Assembly: GCA_958295745.1 (NCBI GenBank)
Contig: OY282370.1
Location: 1,226,311-1,290,310 of the forward strand
Reading direction: 5' to 3'
Source: an uncultured Acidimicrobiia bacterium
GTDB taxonomy: Bacteria > Actinomycetota > Acidimicrobiia > Spongiisociales > Spongiisociaceae
DNA: 64,000 nucleotides
The notes under the pieces are model-generated. The model searched no databases. It was not told the DNA's origin and was given only the letters and a program-made list of their open reading frames with translations. Positions 51,846 to 61,031 of this stretch are shown here, in pieces. Positions within the stretch are counted from its first letter, which is position 1; each line of letters opens with the position of its first letter. Both the position numbers and the translations under genes were made by a program.

Positions 51846-54824
51846 TCAGGCGGGGGTCTCCGGGGCTCTGATTATCTCGATGCGGTCTCCTTGGCCGTAG
51901 AGATCGGCGGCCAGCTCTTGGACGGCGGCGGCATCGATCTCCCTGAGTTCCGCAAGCAGGCGGTCGGACGTGGGCAGATCGTCGTCGTCTAGATAGAGGC
52001 GGCTTACCAGCACCGCCAGCAGGTCGGCGTTGGAGAAGAAGCCGTAGTCTCTCTCCAACACTGCTTTGGCCTGTTGGAGCTCCCCGGTGGAAAGACCCTC
52101 GGCTGCGACATCGGCGAGGATCGACAGTACCTCGGCGTGGATCTCTTCGAGGCGGTCGGGGTCGGAGGTAACCGTGATCTCGGACAAGATCACCGGTCGG
52201 GGAGTCCGCAGGGCACCCACAGATACGGGGGTGTTGTAGGAGGCGCCCAATTCCTCGCGTATACGCTGGAAGAGGCGGCTGTCCAACACCCTCTCCAGTA
52301 CGGCCGCCGCAACCACCTCGGAGGTCGTCACCGGGCGCTCGGCCTCGTGGTAGAGATCCAAGACGGCGCTCTCGTCCTCCCCGACCGCCACCTCGCGCCG
52401 CACCACGCCGCCGGGTTTGGCAGGCCGTCGGTCGATATAGGTTTCGGCCTCGCCCGCCGGGAGGGTGCCTATGTAATGGCGGGCCCAGAGCTCGACTTCG
52501 GCTAGGTCGATGTCCCCCACCACCGCCACGACCATGTTGTCCACGTCCCCCAGCCGCCCCCGGTAGATGTCCAGCAAATAATCGGCGGTGAGCGATTCGA
52601 GCTGCTCCCGCGTCGCCGCCGGACGGTGCCATTCCGCTTCGTAGCGGGCCTCGTTGTATGCCGTCCAGGCCTGCCAACCGGGGTTGACCTCGGCCAGCGA
52701 GGTGCGTATCTCGGCTTCGTTGAGCGCCTGACGGAAGGACACCTCGTCCACTCGCGGAGCGGTCACCAACAGGTGCAGCAGCTGGAAGAGGATATGAGCG
52801 TCATCGGATGAGGCCCGCCCGCTGAACCCTTCCACGGTCTCACCTATGAAGGCATCGACGGCGGCGTTTCTCTCATCGAGGAAACGGTTGAGCTGCGGCT
52901 TGGTCAAGTCGCCCAACCCGCTGCCCGTCACCGCGCCCACCGCCCTGGGCGACAAGGCTCGGGCGCCGGGTTCGAGCAGGGACCAGCCGCCCAGCGAGAG
53001 AGTCTGGAGATCGACGGTCCCCACGTCGATATCGGAGTACACGAACATCACCCGGGCGCCGTTCGCGAATTCCCATTCGACCCCGTCCAGAACGGGCAGA
53101 TACCTGACGGCTGTCGGTTCGGCGGGGCTGGGCGCCACCATCAGCTCTTCGATGTCGGGGGCGATCCTCGGAGGCTCGCTGCGGGGGGAGGCGGCCGAAA
53201 TGGCCGCTTCCAACTCGGCCTCGGTAGGAATGCTGTCGGCGTCGGGTCCGACCGCGATCACTATCGGCCCGGCCCGCTCCATAAGCCATCGATAATGATC
53301 GGTCAGATCCTCGGGGGTCAGCTCGTCGAGCAGGGCCGTTATCCGCTCGAAACGGTCCACGGCGGTGCCGACGTCGGCCCCGTACAGAAAATGGGAGGTG
53401 TAGCGCTGCGCGAACTGTTGGTCGTTGGCAGTTGAGGAGCGCTCGAGCTGGTACTCCAGATCAGCAAAGAGCTGCTCTACGGCGTGTTCGAGGTCTGCAT
53501 CGGTGAAACCGTGTTCCTGCGCCGTCAGCAAAACCGACCAATAATCGGCCGAGGCCGTGTCTAGGTTCTCGCCCTGCCAGTTGGTCCCGTAATAGCGCAG
53601 CGACCGGTTGTGGGTGAAGCTATGGAAGTCGGGTCGGTCCACCTGGTAGAGGTCGCCCCGGTAGTAGGCCTCGTCCAAGCGGTTGCGAATCATCTTCTGT
53701 ATGAGGTCCTCCATGACCAGCTGTCTTTCCCCCCCGTAGGTTCCGGCGTCTACGAGCGGTATTGGAATGTCGAGCGAGATGTAGGAGAAGCCCTGGCCTT
53801 CGTCCACGACCGTGTAATAGGACGGTCGGGGGTCGGGCGCGGTCTCGGGTACCTCCAGAGGCGGGGCGCCGCCGGCCGGGAGTGACCCGAAGTGCTCCGT
53901 TACCAGGGCTTCCAGATCATCTACCGGCCAATCTCCCACCGCCACCACCGCCATGTTCGAGGGAACGTACCAAGTCTCGTAGTAAGACCGCAGATCGTCG
54001 GCCGTCATCGACTCGATGGAGTCTTCGCCGCCAAGCGGATCGCGGCCCTCGAAGGGCGTCCCCTGCGTATATATACGGTCGAATTGGGAGGAAACGTAGC
54101 CGTAACTGGTCTCACGGGCGGACCGCATCTCGTCGAGCACCACGCCGCGCTCCGTCTCGACCAGGCCGGGATCTAGGGTGGCTGCGTGGGCCATCTGCGA
54201 CAGGGCGTGGAAGGCGATGGTTACGTTGGCGGGCGCGTCGGGCGCCAGGGTGAGGTCGTAGACGGTCTCCTCGTAGCCTGCGTATGCGTTCAGATCGGGG
54301 CCGAGCTCCACGCCGAGGTCGCGCAGGATCAGCTCCAGGGAGTTGCCGGTGTAGGAGGAGGTGCCCCGGAACAGCATGTGCTCCAGGAAATGGGCGGTGC
54401 CCAGACCCGGTGCGGGTTCGTTGATCGACCCGGCCTTTACGACGAGCCGTATGCTGAGGCTCCCGCCCGGCCGGTCGTTGTACCGCAGGTAGTAGGTGAG
54501 GCCGTTGTCGAGGACGCCTACACGCAGCTCCGGGTCGGCGGGCAGGGGATCGGCGGGCTCGTGGAACTCCGGTTCGGCGGGCTCTTCGGGCGCGGTCGTG
54601 ACAACCTCGGGTTCGGGGGCGGACTCCTCCGGCGGCGCCTGGGTGGTCGTGGTGGATTCGGGCGGCGGCAGGGCGGTGATGGTGGTGGTGGTCTCCGCAG
54701 GAATCGTGCCGAAGGTGGGATCGGAGCTTTCCGACGAACACGACACCGCGGCCAAGGCGGCCAGCGCCGGCAAAACCAGCAACACCCCGATGCGTCGGAT
54801 ACGGCCGACATGGCCCTCCGGCAT
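51846..54824 (-). CDS. M16-family zinc metallopeptidase, predicted lipoprotein
   Basis: A 992-residue double-domain M16 (pitrilysin/PqqL-like) protease. Signal LLVLPALAALAAVSC makes Cys29 the likely lipidated residue, followed by a Thr/Pro/Glu-rich stalk to about residue 95. The inverted zinc motif HFLEH at 145-149 supplies His145, His149 and catalytic Glu148; the third ligand is probably in ETERGVVLDEM. A second, inactive M16 half follows (LGASYNTPVSVGAL near the C-terminus is the substrate-contacting segment). It acts outside the membrane on peptides. The ATG at 54824 follows the RraA-like stop TAG by one base, implying coupling. The 282-bp gap to the DUF6338 start holds nothing I recognise. 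Confidence 0.9.
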   Translation of the reverse strand: MPEGHVGRIRRIGVLLVLPALAALAAVSCSSESSDPTFGTIPAETTTTITALPPPESTTTTQAPPEESAPEPEVVTTAPEEPAEPEFHEPADPLPADPELRVGVLDNGLTYYLRYNDRPGGSLSIRLVVKAGSINEPAPGLGTAHFLEHMLFRGTSSYTGNSLELILRDLGVELGPDLNAYAGYEETVYDLTLAPDAPANVTIAFHALSQMAHAATLDPGLVETERGVVLDEMRSARETSYGYVSSQFDRIYTQGTPFEGRDPLGGEDSIESMTADDLRSYYETWYVPSNMAVVAVGDWPVDDLEALVTEHFGSLPAGGAPPLEVPETAPDPRPSYYTVVDEGQGFSYISLDIPIPLVDAGTYGGERQLVMEDLIQKMIRNRLDEAYYRGDLYQVDRPDFHSFTHNRSLRYYGTNWQGENLDTASADYWSVLLTAQEHGFTDADLEHAVEQLFADLEYQLERSSTANDQQFAQRYTSHFLYGADVGTAVDRFERITALLDELTPEDLTDHYRWLMERAGPIVIAVGPDADSIPTEAELEAAISAASPRSEPPRIAPDIEELMVAPSPAEPTAVRYLPVLDGVEWEFANGARVMFVYSDIDVGTVDLQTLSLGGWSLLEPGARALSPRAVGAVTGSGLGDLTKPQLNRFLDERNAAVDAFIGETVEGFSGRASSDDAHILFQLLHLLVTAPRVDEVSFRQALNEAEIRTSLAEVNPGWQAWTAYNEARYEAEWHRPAATREQLESLTADYLLDIYRGRLGDVDNMVVAVVGDIDLAEVELWARHYIGTLPAGEAETYIDRRPAKPGGVVRREVAVGEDESAVLDLYHEAERPVTTSEVVAAAVLERVLDSRLFQRIREELGASYNTPVSVGALRTPRPVILSEITVTSDPDRLEEIHAEVLSILADVAAEGLSTGELQQAKAVLERDYGFFSNADLLAVLVSRLYLDDDDLPTSDRLLAELREIDAAAVQELAADLYGQGDRIEIIRAPETPA

Positions 54825-54825
54825 C

Positions 54826-55590
54826 CTACCGCTCCCTCTTCGGGGACCCGGACCGCCTTGCGCCCAAATCTGCACGCAGCCGGGCGACGGCCGCGTCGGA
54901 CTCGGCGGCCGCCTCGGAGAACCCTTTCCGGGTTTTGGCGCCGGGGCCGTTCAGATAATCCAGCACGATGGCTTCGGCGGCTGTGAACTCCCCGGCCGCC
55001 TCCGCCGCTTCTGAGGCGATGGATCGGGGGATGCTGGTCACCCCGTTTCGGTCGCCGTGGAGCAGGTCGCCCTGGTCCACCACCAGTCCGCCCACCCGCA
55101 CCTGCAGCCCGACATGGAGGGTGCGGCAATAGCCGTGGGCGCTGATCGTGGATCCGGTGAAGACCGGGAAGTCGACGGCGCGCACCTGATCCAGGTCACG
55201 GCCCGCCCCGTTCGTCACCAACCCGACCGCTCCGAAGGCCCTATAAGTGGTGCACATGACCTCACCGAACACCGCCGCGGCGGGCGGGTCGTCCAGGTCC
55301 TGATAGACCACCACCGGCGGGCCGTCCAGCTCCTCGAAAACCTCGATCTGGTCCTCCAGCGAACCGTATACGTCCTTCCCGGACGGCAACCCCGCCGAAC
55401 GGAAGGCGGCGGTGGCGGCCAGGCCCACCATCGGGGCCATATCCGGGAAAGCGCAGCGAATCCGGTGATCCATGTAGCCCCGATCGCGAGGCCGCACTTC
55501 GAACAGCTCGATCACGTTGCATATGGTCGGGGTGTCGAACTGCCCGAGGCGGGCGAGGGTCGATGGGGTTATCGGCGCTTCTTCTGACAT
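54826..55590 (-). CDS. RraA-like / HMG-aldolase-type family protein
   Basis: A 254-residue protein of the RraA-like fold (formerly annotated as demethylmenaquinone methyltransferase). Members include divalent-metal 4-hydroxy-4-methyl-2-oxoglutarate / oxaloacetate lyases and the RNase E inhibitor RraA. Motifs: LGQFDTPTICNVIE, FGEVMCTTYRAFGAVGLVTN, GAGRDLDQVR (metal/substrate Arg-Asp) and VDQGDLLHGDRNGV. With dehydrogenase and keto-acid enzymes as neighbours, an aldolase or decarboxylase role in small-acid catabolism is likelier than RNase control. It is divergent from the Ldh_2 gene, with a 97-bp intergenic region where both promoters must lie. Confidence 0.86.
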   Translation of the reverse strand: MSEEAPITPSTLARLGQFDTPTICNVIELFEVRPRDRGYMDHRIRCAFPDMAPMVGLAATAAFRSAGLPSGKDVYGSLEDQIEVFEELDGPPVVVYQDLDDPPAAAVFGEVMCTTYRAFGAVGLVTNGAGRDLDQVRAVDFPVFTGSTISAHGYCRTLHVGLQVRVGGLVVDQGDLLHGDRNGVTSIPRSIASEAAEAAGEFTAAEAIVLDYLNGPGAKTRKGFSEAAAESDAAVARLRADLGARRSGSPKRER

Positions 55591-55687
55591 CCCGTTGCTT
55601 CCTGGCGGCCCGTTGCTTCCGTATCTCTGTCCGGCGGGCGTTGCCAGTGTACAGTCTGATATTCCTTATCAGGAAGGACGGCGAAGG

Positions 55688-56749
55688 GTGTGGGAGATCC
55701 TCGGCGGCGACCTGGAAAGGGTCATCATCACCGCTCTCGAGGCCGCGGGGGCGCCGGAGAAGACCACCCGGCTGGTGGCCCGTCATCTGGTCGACAACGA
55801 CGTTATAGGCCATCATTCCCATGGCGTGATGAGGCTGCGGGAGTACGTCGACGCCATCGACCGGGGCAGTCTGATACCCGACGCCCGGCCCCGCATCACG
55901 GACGAATCGACTTCCACCGCCCGGATCGACGGCGGCTGGGCGTTCGGCCAGGCAGCGGCCGAATTCGCCGTGGATGTAGCTGTCCGCAAAGCCCGGGAAG
56001 CCGGGGTCAGCGCCGTGACCATCCGCCGGGTCTGCCACATCGGCCGCCTGGGCCGTTATGCGGAGATGGCGGCGGAGGCCGGGATGGCGGCCGTAATCTT
56101 CACCTGCGGCGGCGGACGCGGCATCAACCAGGCCCCGTTCGGCGGCCTCGACCGCAAGCTCAGCTCCAATCCGATCGCCTTGGCCTTCCCGTCCGAACTC
56201 GAAGGCCCGTATGTCGTGGACATGGCCACCTCGGCGGCGGCGGAAGGCAAGGTCCGCATGCATCGGGCCCAAGGCCGGGAAACCCCGGACGGATGGCTCA
56301 TCGATCGCAACGGCAACCCCACCACCGACCCCCGCGACCTCTACGACGGCGGCGCCCTGCTGCCGATGGGCCATACCGAAGGGCACAAGGGATACGCCTT
56401 GGCCTTCATGGTGGAGCTGTTCGGCGGCATCCTGTCGGGCGGCGGCGTGCCGGGAGACCCGGCCGATTCCTTCAGCAACGACTCGGTCTTCATCGTTCTC
56501 GATCCCGGACGGTTCGCACCCATCGACGAGCTGACGGGGCGCGCCGCCCGGATGACCGACCACATCAAGGACACCCGGCTGCGGGACCCCGCCCGGCCCG
56601 TCAAGTATCCGGGAGAGATCGAGGCCGCCGCCCGCACCGCCAACCGCAACGAACCCATCCGGCTCCCGGAGGCCACCCGGGACGGCATCCTCTCCGTGTT
56701 GCGGGATCTCTCACTTCCCGAACCCGCCGCCCTCCGCCGCGGGCTCTGA
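55688..56749 (+). CDS. Ldh_2 (malate/L-lactate/ureidoglycolate) family dehydrogenase
   Basis: A 353-residue NAD(P)-dependent 2-hydroxyacid dehydrogenase of the Ldh_2 family, a fold unrelated to ordinary malate dehydrogenases. Motifs: DNDVIGHHSHGVMRL (catalytic His), GVSAVTIRRVCHIGRLGRYA, FGGLDRKLSSNPIALAFP, MATSAAAEGKVRMHRAQG and GHKGYALAFMVELFGGILSG. The GTG at 55688 gives the usual family length and is closely preceded by purine-rich AGGAAGG. Interconverts a 2-oxoacid and a 2-hydroxyacid, fitting the adjacent RraA-like and E1-like genes. Substrate within the family cannot be assigned. Confidence 0.88.
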   Translation: MWEILGGDLERVIITALEAAGAPEKTTRLVARHLVDNDVIGHHSHGVMRLREYVDAIDRGSLIPDARPRITDESTSTARIDGGWAFGQAAAEFAVDVAVRKAREAGVSAVTIRRVCHIGRLGRYAEMAAEAGMAAVIFTCGGGRGINQAPFGGLDRKLSSNPIALAFPSELEGPYVVDMATSAAAEGKVRMHRAQGRETPDGWLIDRNGNPTTDPRDLYDGGALLPMGHTEGHKGYALAFMVELFGGILSGGGVPGDPADSFSNDSVFIVLDPGRFAPIDELTGRAARMTDHIKDTRLRDPARPVKYPGEIEAAARTANRNEPIRLPEATRDGILSVLRDLSLPEPAALRRGL

Positions 56750-56763
56750 TCGTAAGCTGTGAA

Positions 56764-56796
56764 TATGGATCCGGATTTGGGGATATATGGATCCGG
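56764..56796. promoter_or_regulatory. Direct repeats TATGGATCCGG, 22-bp period
   Basis: Two identical 11-mers at 56764-56774 and 56786-56796, spaced by two helical turns, in the 165-bp gap before the AceE-like gene. Each is centred on the palindrome GGATCC. A regulator binding one face of the helix is possible. No clear promoter could be fixed beside them. Confidence 0.3.
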
Positions 56797-56914
56797 TAGG
56801 ATTCGACCGCGATCTTCTTTCCGAAGGAAGGCGGGCGATCATCTCGATGCGGGGCATCCGTAGGATGCACGTCAGATATTCGGATCCCCGCAGTTCCGAA
56901 CCACTGTCGAGCGC

Positions 56915-59257
56915 ATGACCGACGAGGCAACTCTCGAAGAGATAGAGCGGCGGGTGCTGTGGCTGGCCGTGCGCATGGTCGACCACGCCAACCGGGACCG
57001 CAGCACAGAGATCAAGGTGGGCGGCCACCAGGCGTCTTCGGCATCCCTGGTCTCGGTCATGACGGCTTTGTGGTTCGGGCACATAGGCGGCAACGACAAG
57101 GTGGCGGTCAAACCCCACGCCTCCCCTGTCTATCACGCCATCAAGTACCTGACCGGGGAGCTGAGCCGTTCCTACCTGACCGGGCTGAGGCGGCTCGGCG
57201 GGCTGCAGGCCTACCCGTCCCGAACGAAGGACCCCGACGTGGCCGACTTCTCCACCGGATCCGTAGGTTTGGGAGCGGTGGCGCCCTTGTTCTCGGCGGC
57301 CGCCCGGCGGTACGTGGAAACCAAATTCGGCCCGCTGGAACCGGCCCGTTTCATAGCGCTGCTGGGCGACGCCGAGCTGGACGAGGGCAACGTCTGGGAA
57401 GCCATCGCCGAGCCCGCCCTGGCCGGTTTGGGCAACGTGATGCTGGTGGTGGACGCCAACCGCCAGAGCCTCGACCGAGTGGTGCCGGACATCGCCGTGG
57501 GGCGGATGGCCAACGCCTTCGCGGCGGCCGGATGGCATGTGGCCCAGGCCAAGTACGGGCGGCGGCTCCAGCATCTCTTCGCCCGCCCGGGCGGGGCCGT
57601 GTTGAAGGAACACATCGACGGCATGTCCAACGAGCACTACCAGAGCCTGTTCCGCCTGCGCGGTTCCGATCTGAGGGACCGGTTCCTGTCGGGCGCCGCC
57701 CTAGGCGTGGCCGAAGCCGTCTCCGGGGTGAGCGACGAGGAGCTGCCTTCGGTGGTCCACGACCTGGCCGGACACGACTTGGCCGAGCTGATCGAATGTT
57801 TCCGTTCCTGCGATGCGGAGCGCGACCGCCCGAGCGTTGTGTTCGCCTTTACGGTCAAGGGCTACGGCCTGCCCTTCGCGGGTGATCCGCTCAACCACGC
57901 GGCTCTCCTCACCCCGGCCCAGATAGACGACCTGCGAACCCGCACCGGGTTGACCCCGGAAACCGAATGGGACCGCTTCGACCCCGACAGCCCCGCCGGG
58001 CGCCTGTGCGCCGGGGTGGGAGGCGAGATCAACAACCTGCCGCCGCCGCCCAAGCCCGTCCTGCCCCTCCCCCCCGCGGTGGGAACCTTTCCCCGCAAGG
58101 CCGCCGCGGCCAGGCCTCTCTCCACCCAGGACGCCTTCGGGCGGGTGCTGGTGCGCCTTTCCGATATCGACGGTGTGGCCGAGCGGTTGGTGACCGCATC
58201 ACCGGACGTGGCGATCTCGACCAACCTGGGAGGCTGGATCAACAGAACAGGGGTGTTCTCGCCCGACCGCCGGCCCGACTATTCCGCCGCCGAGGCGCTG
58301 CTGCGCTGGAAACCCGGCCCGGACGGCCGCCACATCGAGCTCGGCATCTCCGAGATGAACCTGTTCATGTTGCTGGGCCAGCTGGGCCTCTCGCACGAGC
58401 ATCACGGCGAGATGCTGCTGCCGATCGGCACCGTCTACGACCCCTTCGTCCTCCGGGGCTTGGACGCCTTCATCTACGGCGTATACGGCGGGGGGCGCTT
58501 CATCGTGGTCGGCACCCCGTCCGGCATCACCCTGGCCCCTGAGGGCGGCGCCCACCAATCGACTATCACCCCTTCGGTGGGAATGGAGCTGCCCGAGGTC
58601 GAGTTCGTGGAGCCGGCCTACGCTCAGGCGCTGGAGTGGCTGCTGATCCACTCCCTCCACCGGTTGGCCGATCCGGAGGGCGCCTCCTCCTATCTGCGCC
58701 TCAGCACCCGGCCCATCGACCAGAAACCCTTCTACGAAGCCCTCGAGTCGACGGGAGAAGACGCCCTACGCGCCGCTGTCCTGGCGGGCGGTTACCGGTT
58801 GCGTGAACCATCCGATCCGGCCCTGGTTCCGGTCATCCTCGCCGGGAGCGGCCCGGTCATACCGGAAATGCTGGCGGCGGCCGCCGAGCTGGAAGATGAA
58901 GGAGTCGGCGCGGCGGTGATCTCGATCACCAGCCTCCACCGGCTCTACCGGGGCTGGATACGCTCACTGCGGGATTCACAGTCCCGGCTGGTCAGGCCGC
59001 AGGACGATCATCACCTGGCCGCCCTCATCCCGCCGGAGCTGCGGCGGGCCCCGATCGTCACCGTGCACGACGCCGCCTCGCACACGATGGCCTGGCTGGG
59101 ATCCGTCTACGGGCAGCGGGTGGTCCCGCTCGGAGTGGACGACTTCGGGGAGTCGGGAACCATCCCCGAGCTGTACGACAAGTTCGGCCTGCAGGCGGAC
59201 CAGGTGGTCAACGCCGGCCTGGCCGCCCTCTCCGCCAACGGAGACCTAGACGGCTGA
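56915..59257 (+). CDS. AceE-like thiamine-diphosphate-dependent E1 / transketolase-like enzyme
   Basis: A 780-residue single-chain ThDP enzyme resembling homodimeric pyruvate dehydrogenase E1 (AceE). Segments: VGGHQASSASLVSVMTALWF and KPHASPVYHAIKYLTGEL (E1 N-domain), LLGDAELDEGNVWEAI with later VVDANRQSLD (ThDP/Mg site), TVKGYGLPFAG, ISEMNLFMLLGQLG (activating Glu region), APEGGAHQS, and a transketolase C-terminal domain. AceE is normally about 880-920 residues, so this one is shorter and may use another 2-oxoacid or act without the usual E2/E3, which are not nearby. It lies downstream of the Ldh_2 gene (165 bp) and shares its orientation. The ribosome-binding site is weak. Confidence 0.85.
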   Translation: MTDEATLEEIERRVLWLAVRMVDHANRDRSTEIKVGGHQASSASLVSVMTALWFGHIGGNDKVAVKPHASPVYHAIKYLTGELSRSYLTGLRRLGGLQAYPSRTKDPDVADFSTGSVGLGAVAPLFSAAARRYVETKFGPLEPARFIALLGDAELDEGNVWEAIAEPALAGLGNVMLVVDANRQSLDRVVPDIAVGRMANAFAAAGWHVAQAKYGRRLQHLFARPGGAVLKEHIDGMSNEHYQSLFRLRGSDLRDRFLSGAALGVAEAVSGVSDEELPSVVHDLAGHDLAELIECFRSCDAERDRPSVVFAFTVKGYGLPFAGDPLNHAALLTPAQIDDLRTRTGLTPETEWDRFDPDSPAGRLCAGVGGEINNLPPPPKPVLPLPPAVGTFPRKAAAARPLSTQDAFGRVLVRLSDIDGVAERLVTASPDVAISTNLGGWINRTGVFSPDRRPDYSAAEALLRWKPGPDGRHIELGISEMNLFMLLGQLGLSHEHHGEMLLPIGTVYDPFVLRGLDAFIYGVYGGGRFIVVGTPSGITLAPEGGAHQSTITPSVGMELPEVEFVEPAYAQALEWLLIHSLHRLADPEGASSYLRLSTRPIDQKPFYEALESTGEDALRAAVLAGGYRLREPSDPALVPVILAGSGPVIPEMLAAAAELEDEGVGAAVISITSLHRLYRGWIRSLRDSQSRLVRPQDDHHLAALIPPELRRAPIVTVHDAASHTMAWLGSVYGQRVVPLGVDDFGESGTIPELYDKFGLQADQVVNAGLAALSANGDLDG

Positions 59258-59644
59258 GCCTTGGCCGACATACGGGGTGAAGGACCCCCTCGGGAAAGCG
59301 GCGGGAAGGCACGGGGAAATTACATGCCTATTTTGGCCGTCCACACCTCGATGCCCGTCCGGGAACGTCGGACTTCTCTGTAATAGTATTGCGTCCCTTG
59401 ATATTCGAAGGGGAAGGGCTCTTCTCCAAGCCGGCCCCGGGTCAGGATAGGCCCAGCCTCGGTTCGAGCAGCTCCGCGTATTCACGCGGTATCTCGCAGT
59501 GCGCGGTGACCAGACTGTTGGATACCTGGCAAACCCCTATATCCGCCGCCGAGGCCAGGAATACTCCCATCGGACTCCCGGATAGCCAGCGATGTAGCAT
59601 GACCGCAGCACGAGAGTCGGTTTGGCCGCACGGGAGGATCACGG
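59258..59644. other. 387-bp intergenic region with no recognisable gene
   Basis: Between the AceE-like stop and the next start. Short frames exist on both strands but lack coding hallmarks. The last 20 bases hold the ribosome-binding site GGGAGG (7 nt before the ATG at 59645). No terminator-like hairpin with a T run was evident. Confidence 0.5.
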
Positions 59645-60952
59645 ATGGCAGAACACTCGCCGGGCATCGACTGCGAGGTGATGGAATCGACGCTCCGCTC
59701 CCTCGACCGTACCCCGCTTCCTCCGGGCGCCAAGGGGATTCCACCTCAACTAGAGGATGAACCCTGGACCCCGGCCCGGATAGGTGCGGCCGGCCTGAAC
59801 GCCCTCCGAGATCTGCCGACCCCCTTCGCGATCCTCCGGCAGAAGGCCCTCCGTCACAACGCCGAAGTGATGGGGCGGTACTGCGCCGACAACGATGTAC
59901 TGCTCGCACCCCACGGCAAGACGACGATGGCGCCGGCTCTATGGAAACTCCAGTTCGAGACCGGTACCTGGGCCCTCACTGTGGCCGTGCCGCATCAAGC
60001 GGTCACCGCCTACCGGTTCGGAGTGCGCCGCATCCTCCTCGCCAACGAAGCCGCCGACGCCGCCTCCATGGAACGCCTGGTCAGGCTGGCAGACCAACCC
60101 CAGGTCGAGCTGTACTGCTTCGTCGATTCGACGGCGGGGGTGCAGGCCTACCGGGCGGCCATGGACCGCACCGGGATCGAACCGGCCGGTCTCCGGTTCC
60201 TGATCGACGTCGGGGTGGCGAACGGGCGGACGGGATGCCGGAGCAAGGCGGAAGCCGAGGCGGTGGCACGGGAGATCCAAATATCCGGGGCCGGAGTGAT
60301 CGCCGGTATCGGCGCGTACGAAGGCCCGGTCGGCGAGGACCGGTCTCCCGAAACCATGGCCGCGCTCGATTCCTACCTCGAGTCGGTCGCCGATGTCTTC
60401 GGCGACTTCCACCGCATGGGGGTCTTCAACATCGACGGGCCGCCGGTGCTGACCATCGGAGGGTCGGAGCTCTTCGACGTGCTCCTCGGATACATACGAC
60501 CGGCCCTCGCCGCCATCGAGGACTACCGGCTGGTACTCCGGTCCGGCTGCTACCTGGTCCACGACCACGGCCACTACGCCGAAGCCGGACCCAGCACCCG
60601 GCCCGGTTGGGCCTACACCCCATTTCAAGGGGCGCTAGAGGTCGGCGCCACCGTCATATCCAGGCCCCAGCCGAACCTCGCCCTGCTCAACGTAGGGCGG
60701 CGGGACGTGGGCATGGACAAAGGTTCCCCCTCGGTCATCGCCCCCCTCCCCCCCGGCGGCAACCCCCTCCCCATCTACGCCCTGAACGACCAGCATGCCT
60801 TCGTCCACCCGCCGGACGCGGCGGCCCTCCCCGTAGGCACCCTCACCCGTGTGGGGATATCGCACCCCTGCACCACCCTCGACAAGTGGCGGGTGCTGCT
60901 CGTAACCGACGACGACTACAACATCGTCGACACCGCAACGACGATCTTCTGA
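59645..60952 (+). CDS. D-threonine aldolase / D-serine dehydratase-like PLP enzyme (fold type III)
   Basis: A 435-residue alanine-racemase-fold (DSD1-type) enzyme. The PLP lysine is Lys92 in APHGKTTMAP. The C-terminal D-serine-dehydratase-like domain has the His/Cys metal pair in NDQHAFVH and ISHPCTTLDKW. Other family segments are DVGVANGRTGCRS and LRSGCYLVHDHGHY. Members cleave or dehydrate D-3-hydroxy amino acids (D-threonine, D-3-hydroxyaspartate, D-serine) to glycine plus aldehyde, or to a 2-oxoacid. The 2-oxoacid product could feed the E1-like and Ldh_2 enzymes upstream. Start supported by GGGAGG at 7 nt. Confidence 0.87.
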   Translation: MAEHSPGIDCEVMESTLRSLDRTPLPPGAKGIPPQLEDEPWTPARIGAAGLNALRDLPTPFAILRQKALRHNAEVMGRYCADNDVLLAPHGKTTMAPALWKLQFETGTWALTVAVPHQAVTAYRFGVRRILLANEAADAASMERLVRLADQPQVELYCFVDSTAGVQAYRAAMDRTGIEPAGLRFLIDVGVANGRTGCRSKAEAEAVAREIQISGAGVIAGIGAYEGPVGEDRSPETMAALDSYLESVADVFGDFHRMGVFNIDGPPVLTIGGSELFDVLLGYIRPALAAIEDYRLVLRSGCYLVHDHGHYAEAGPSTRPGWAYTPFQGALEVGATVISRPQPNLALLNVGRRDVGMDKGSPSVIAPLPPGGNPLPIYALNDQHAFVHPPDAAALPVGTLTRVGISHPCTTLDKWRVLLVTDDDYNIVDTATTIF

Positions 60953-61031
60953 ACTCCGTCTCGCCGAACTACTCGCTCCGGCGCGGGCTTTGGTGTTCGA
61001 GGTTGTAACACAAACCCGGTAGGCTCAGGGA

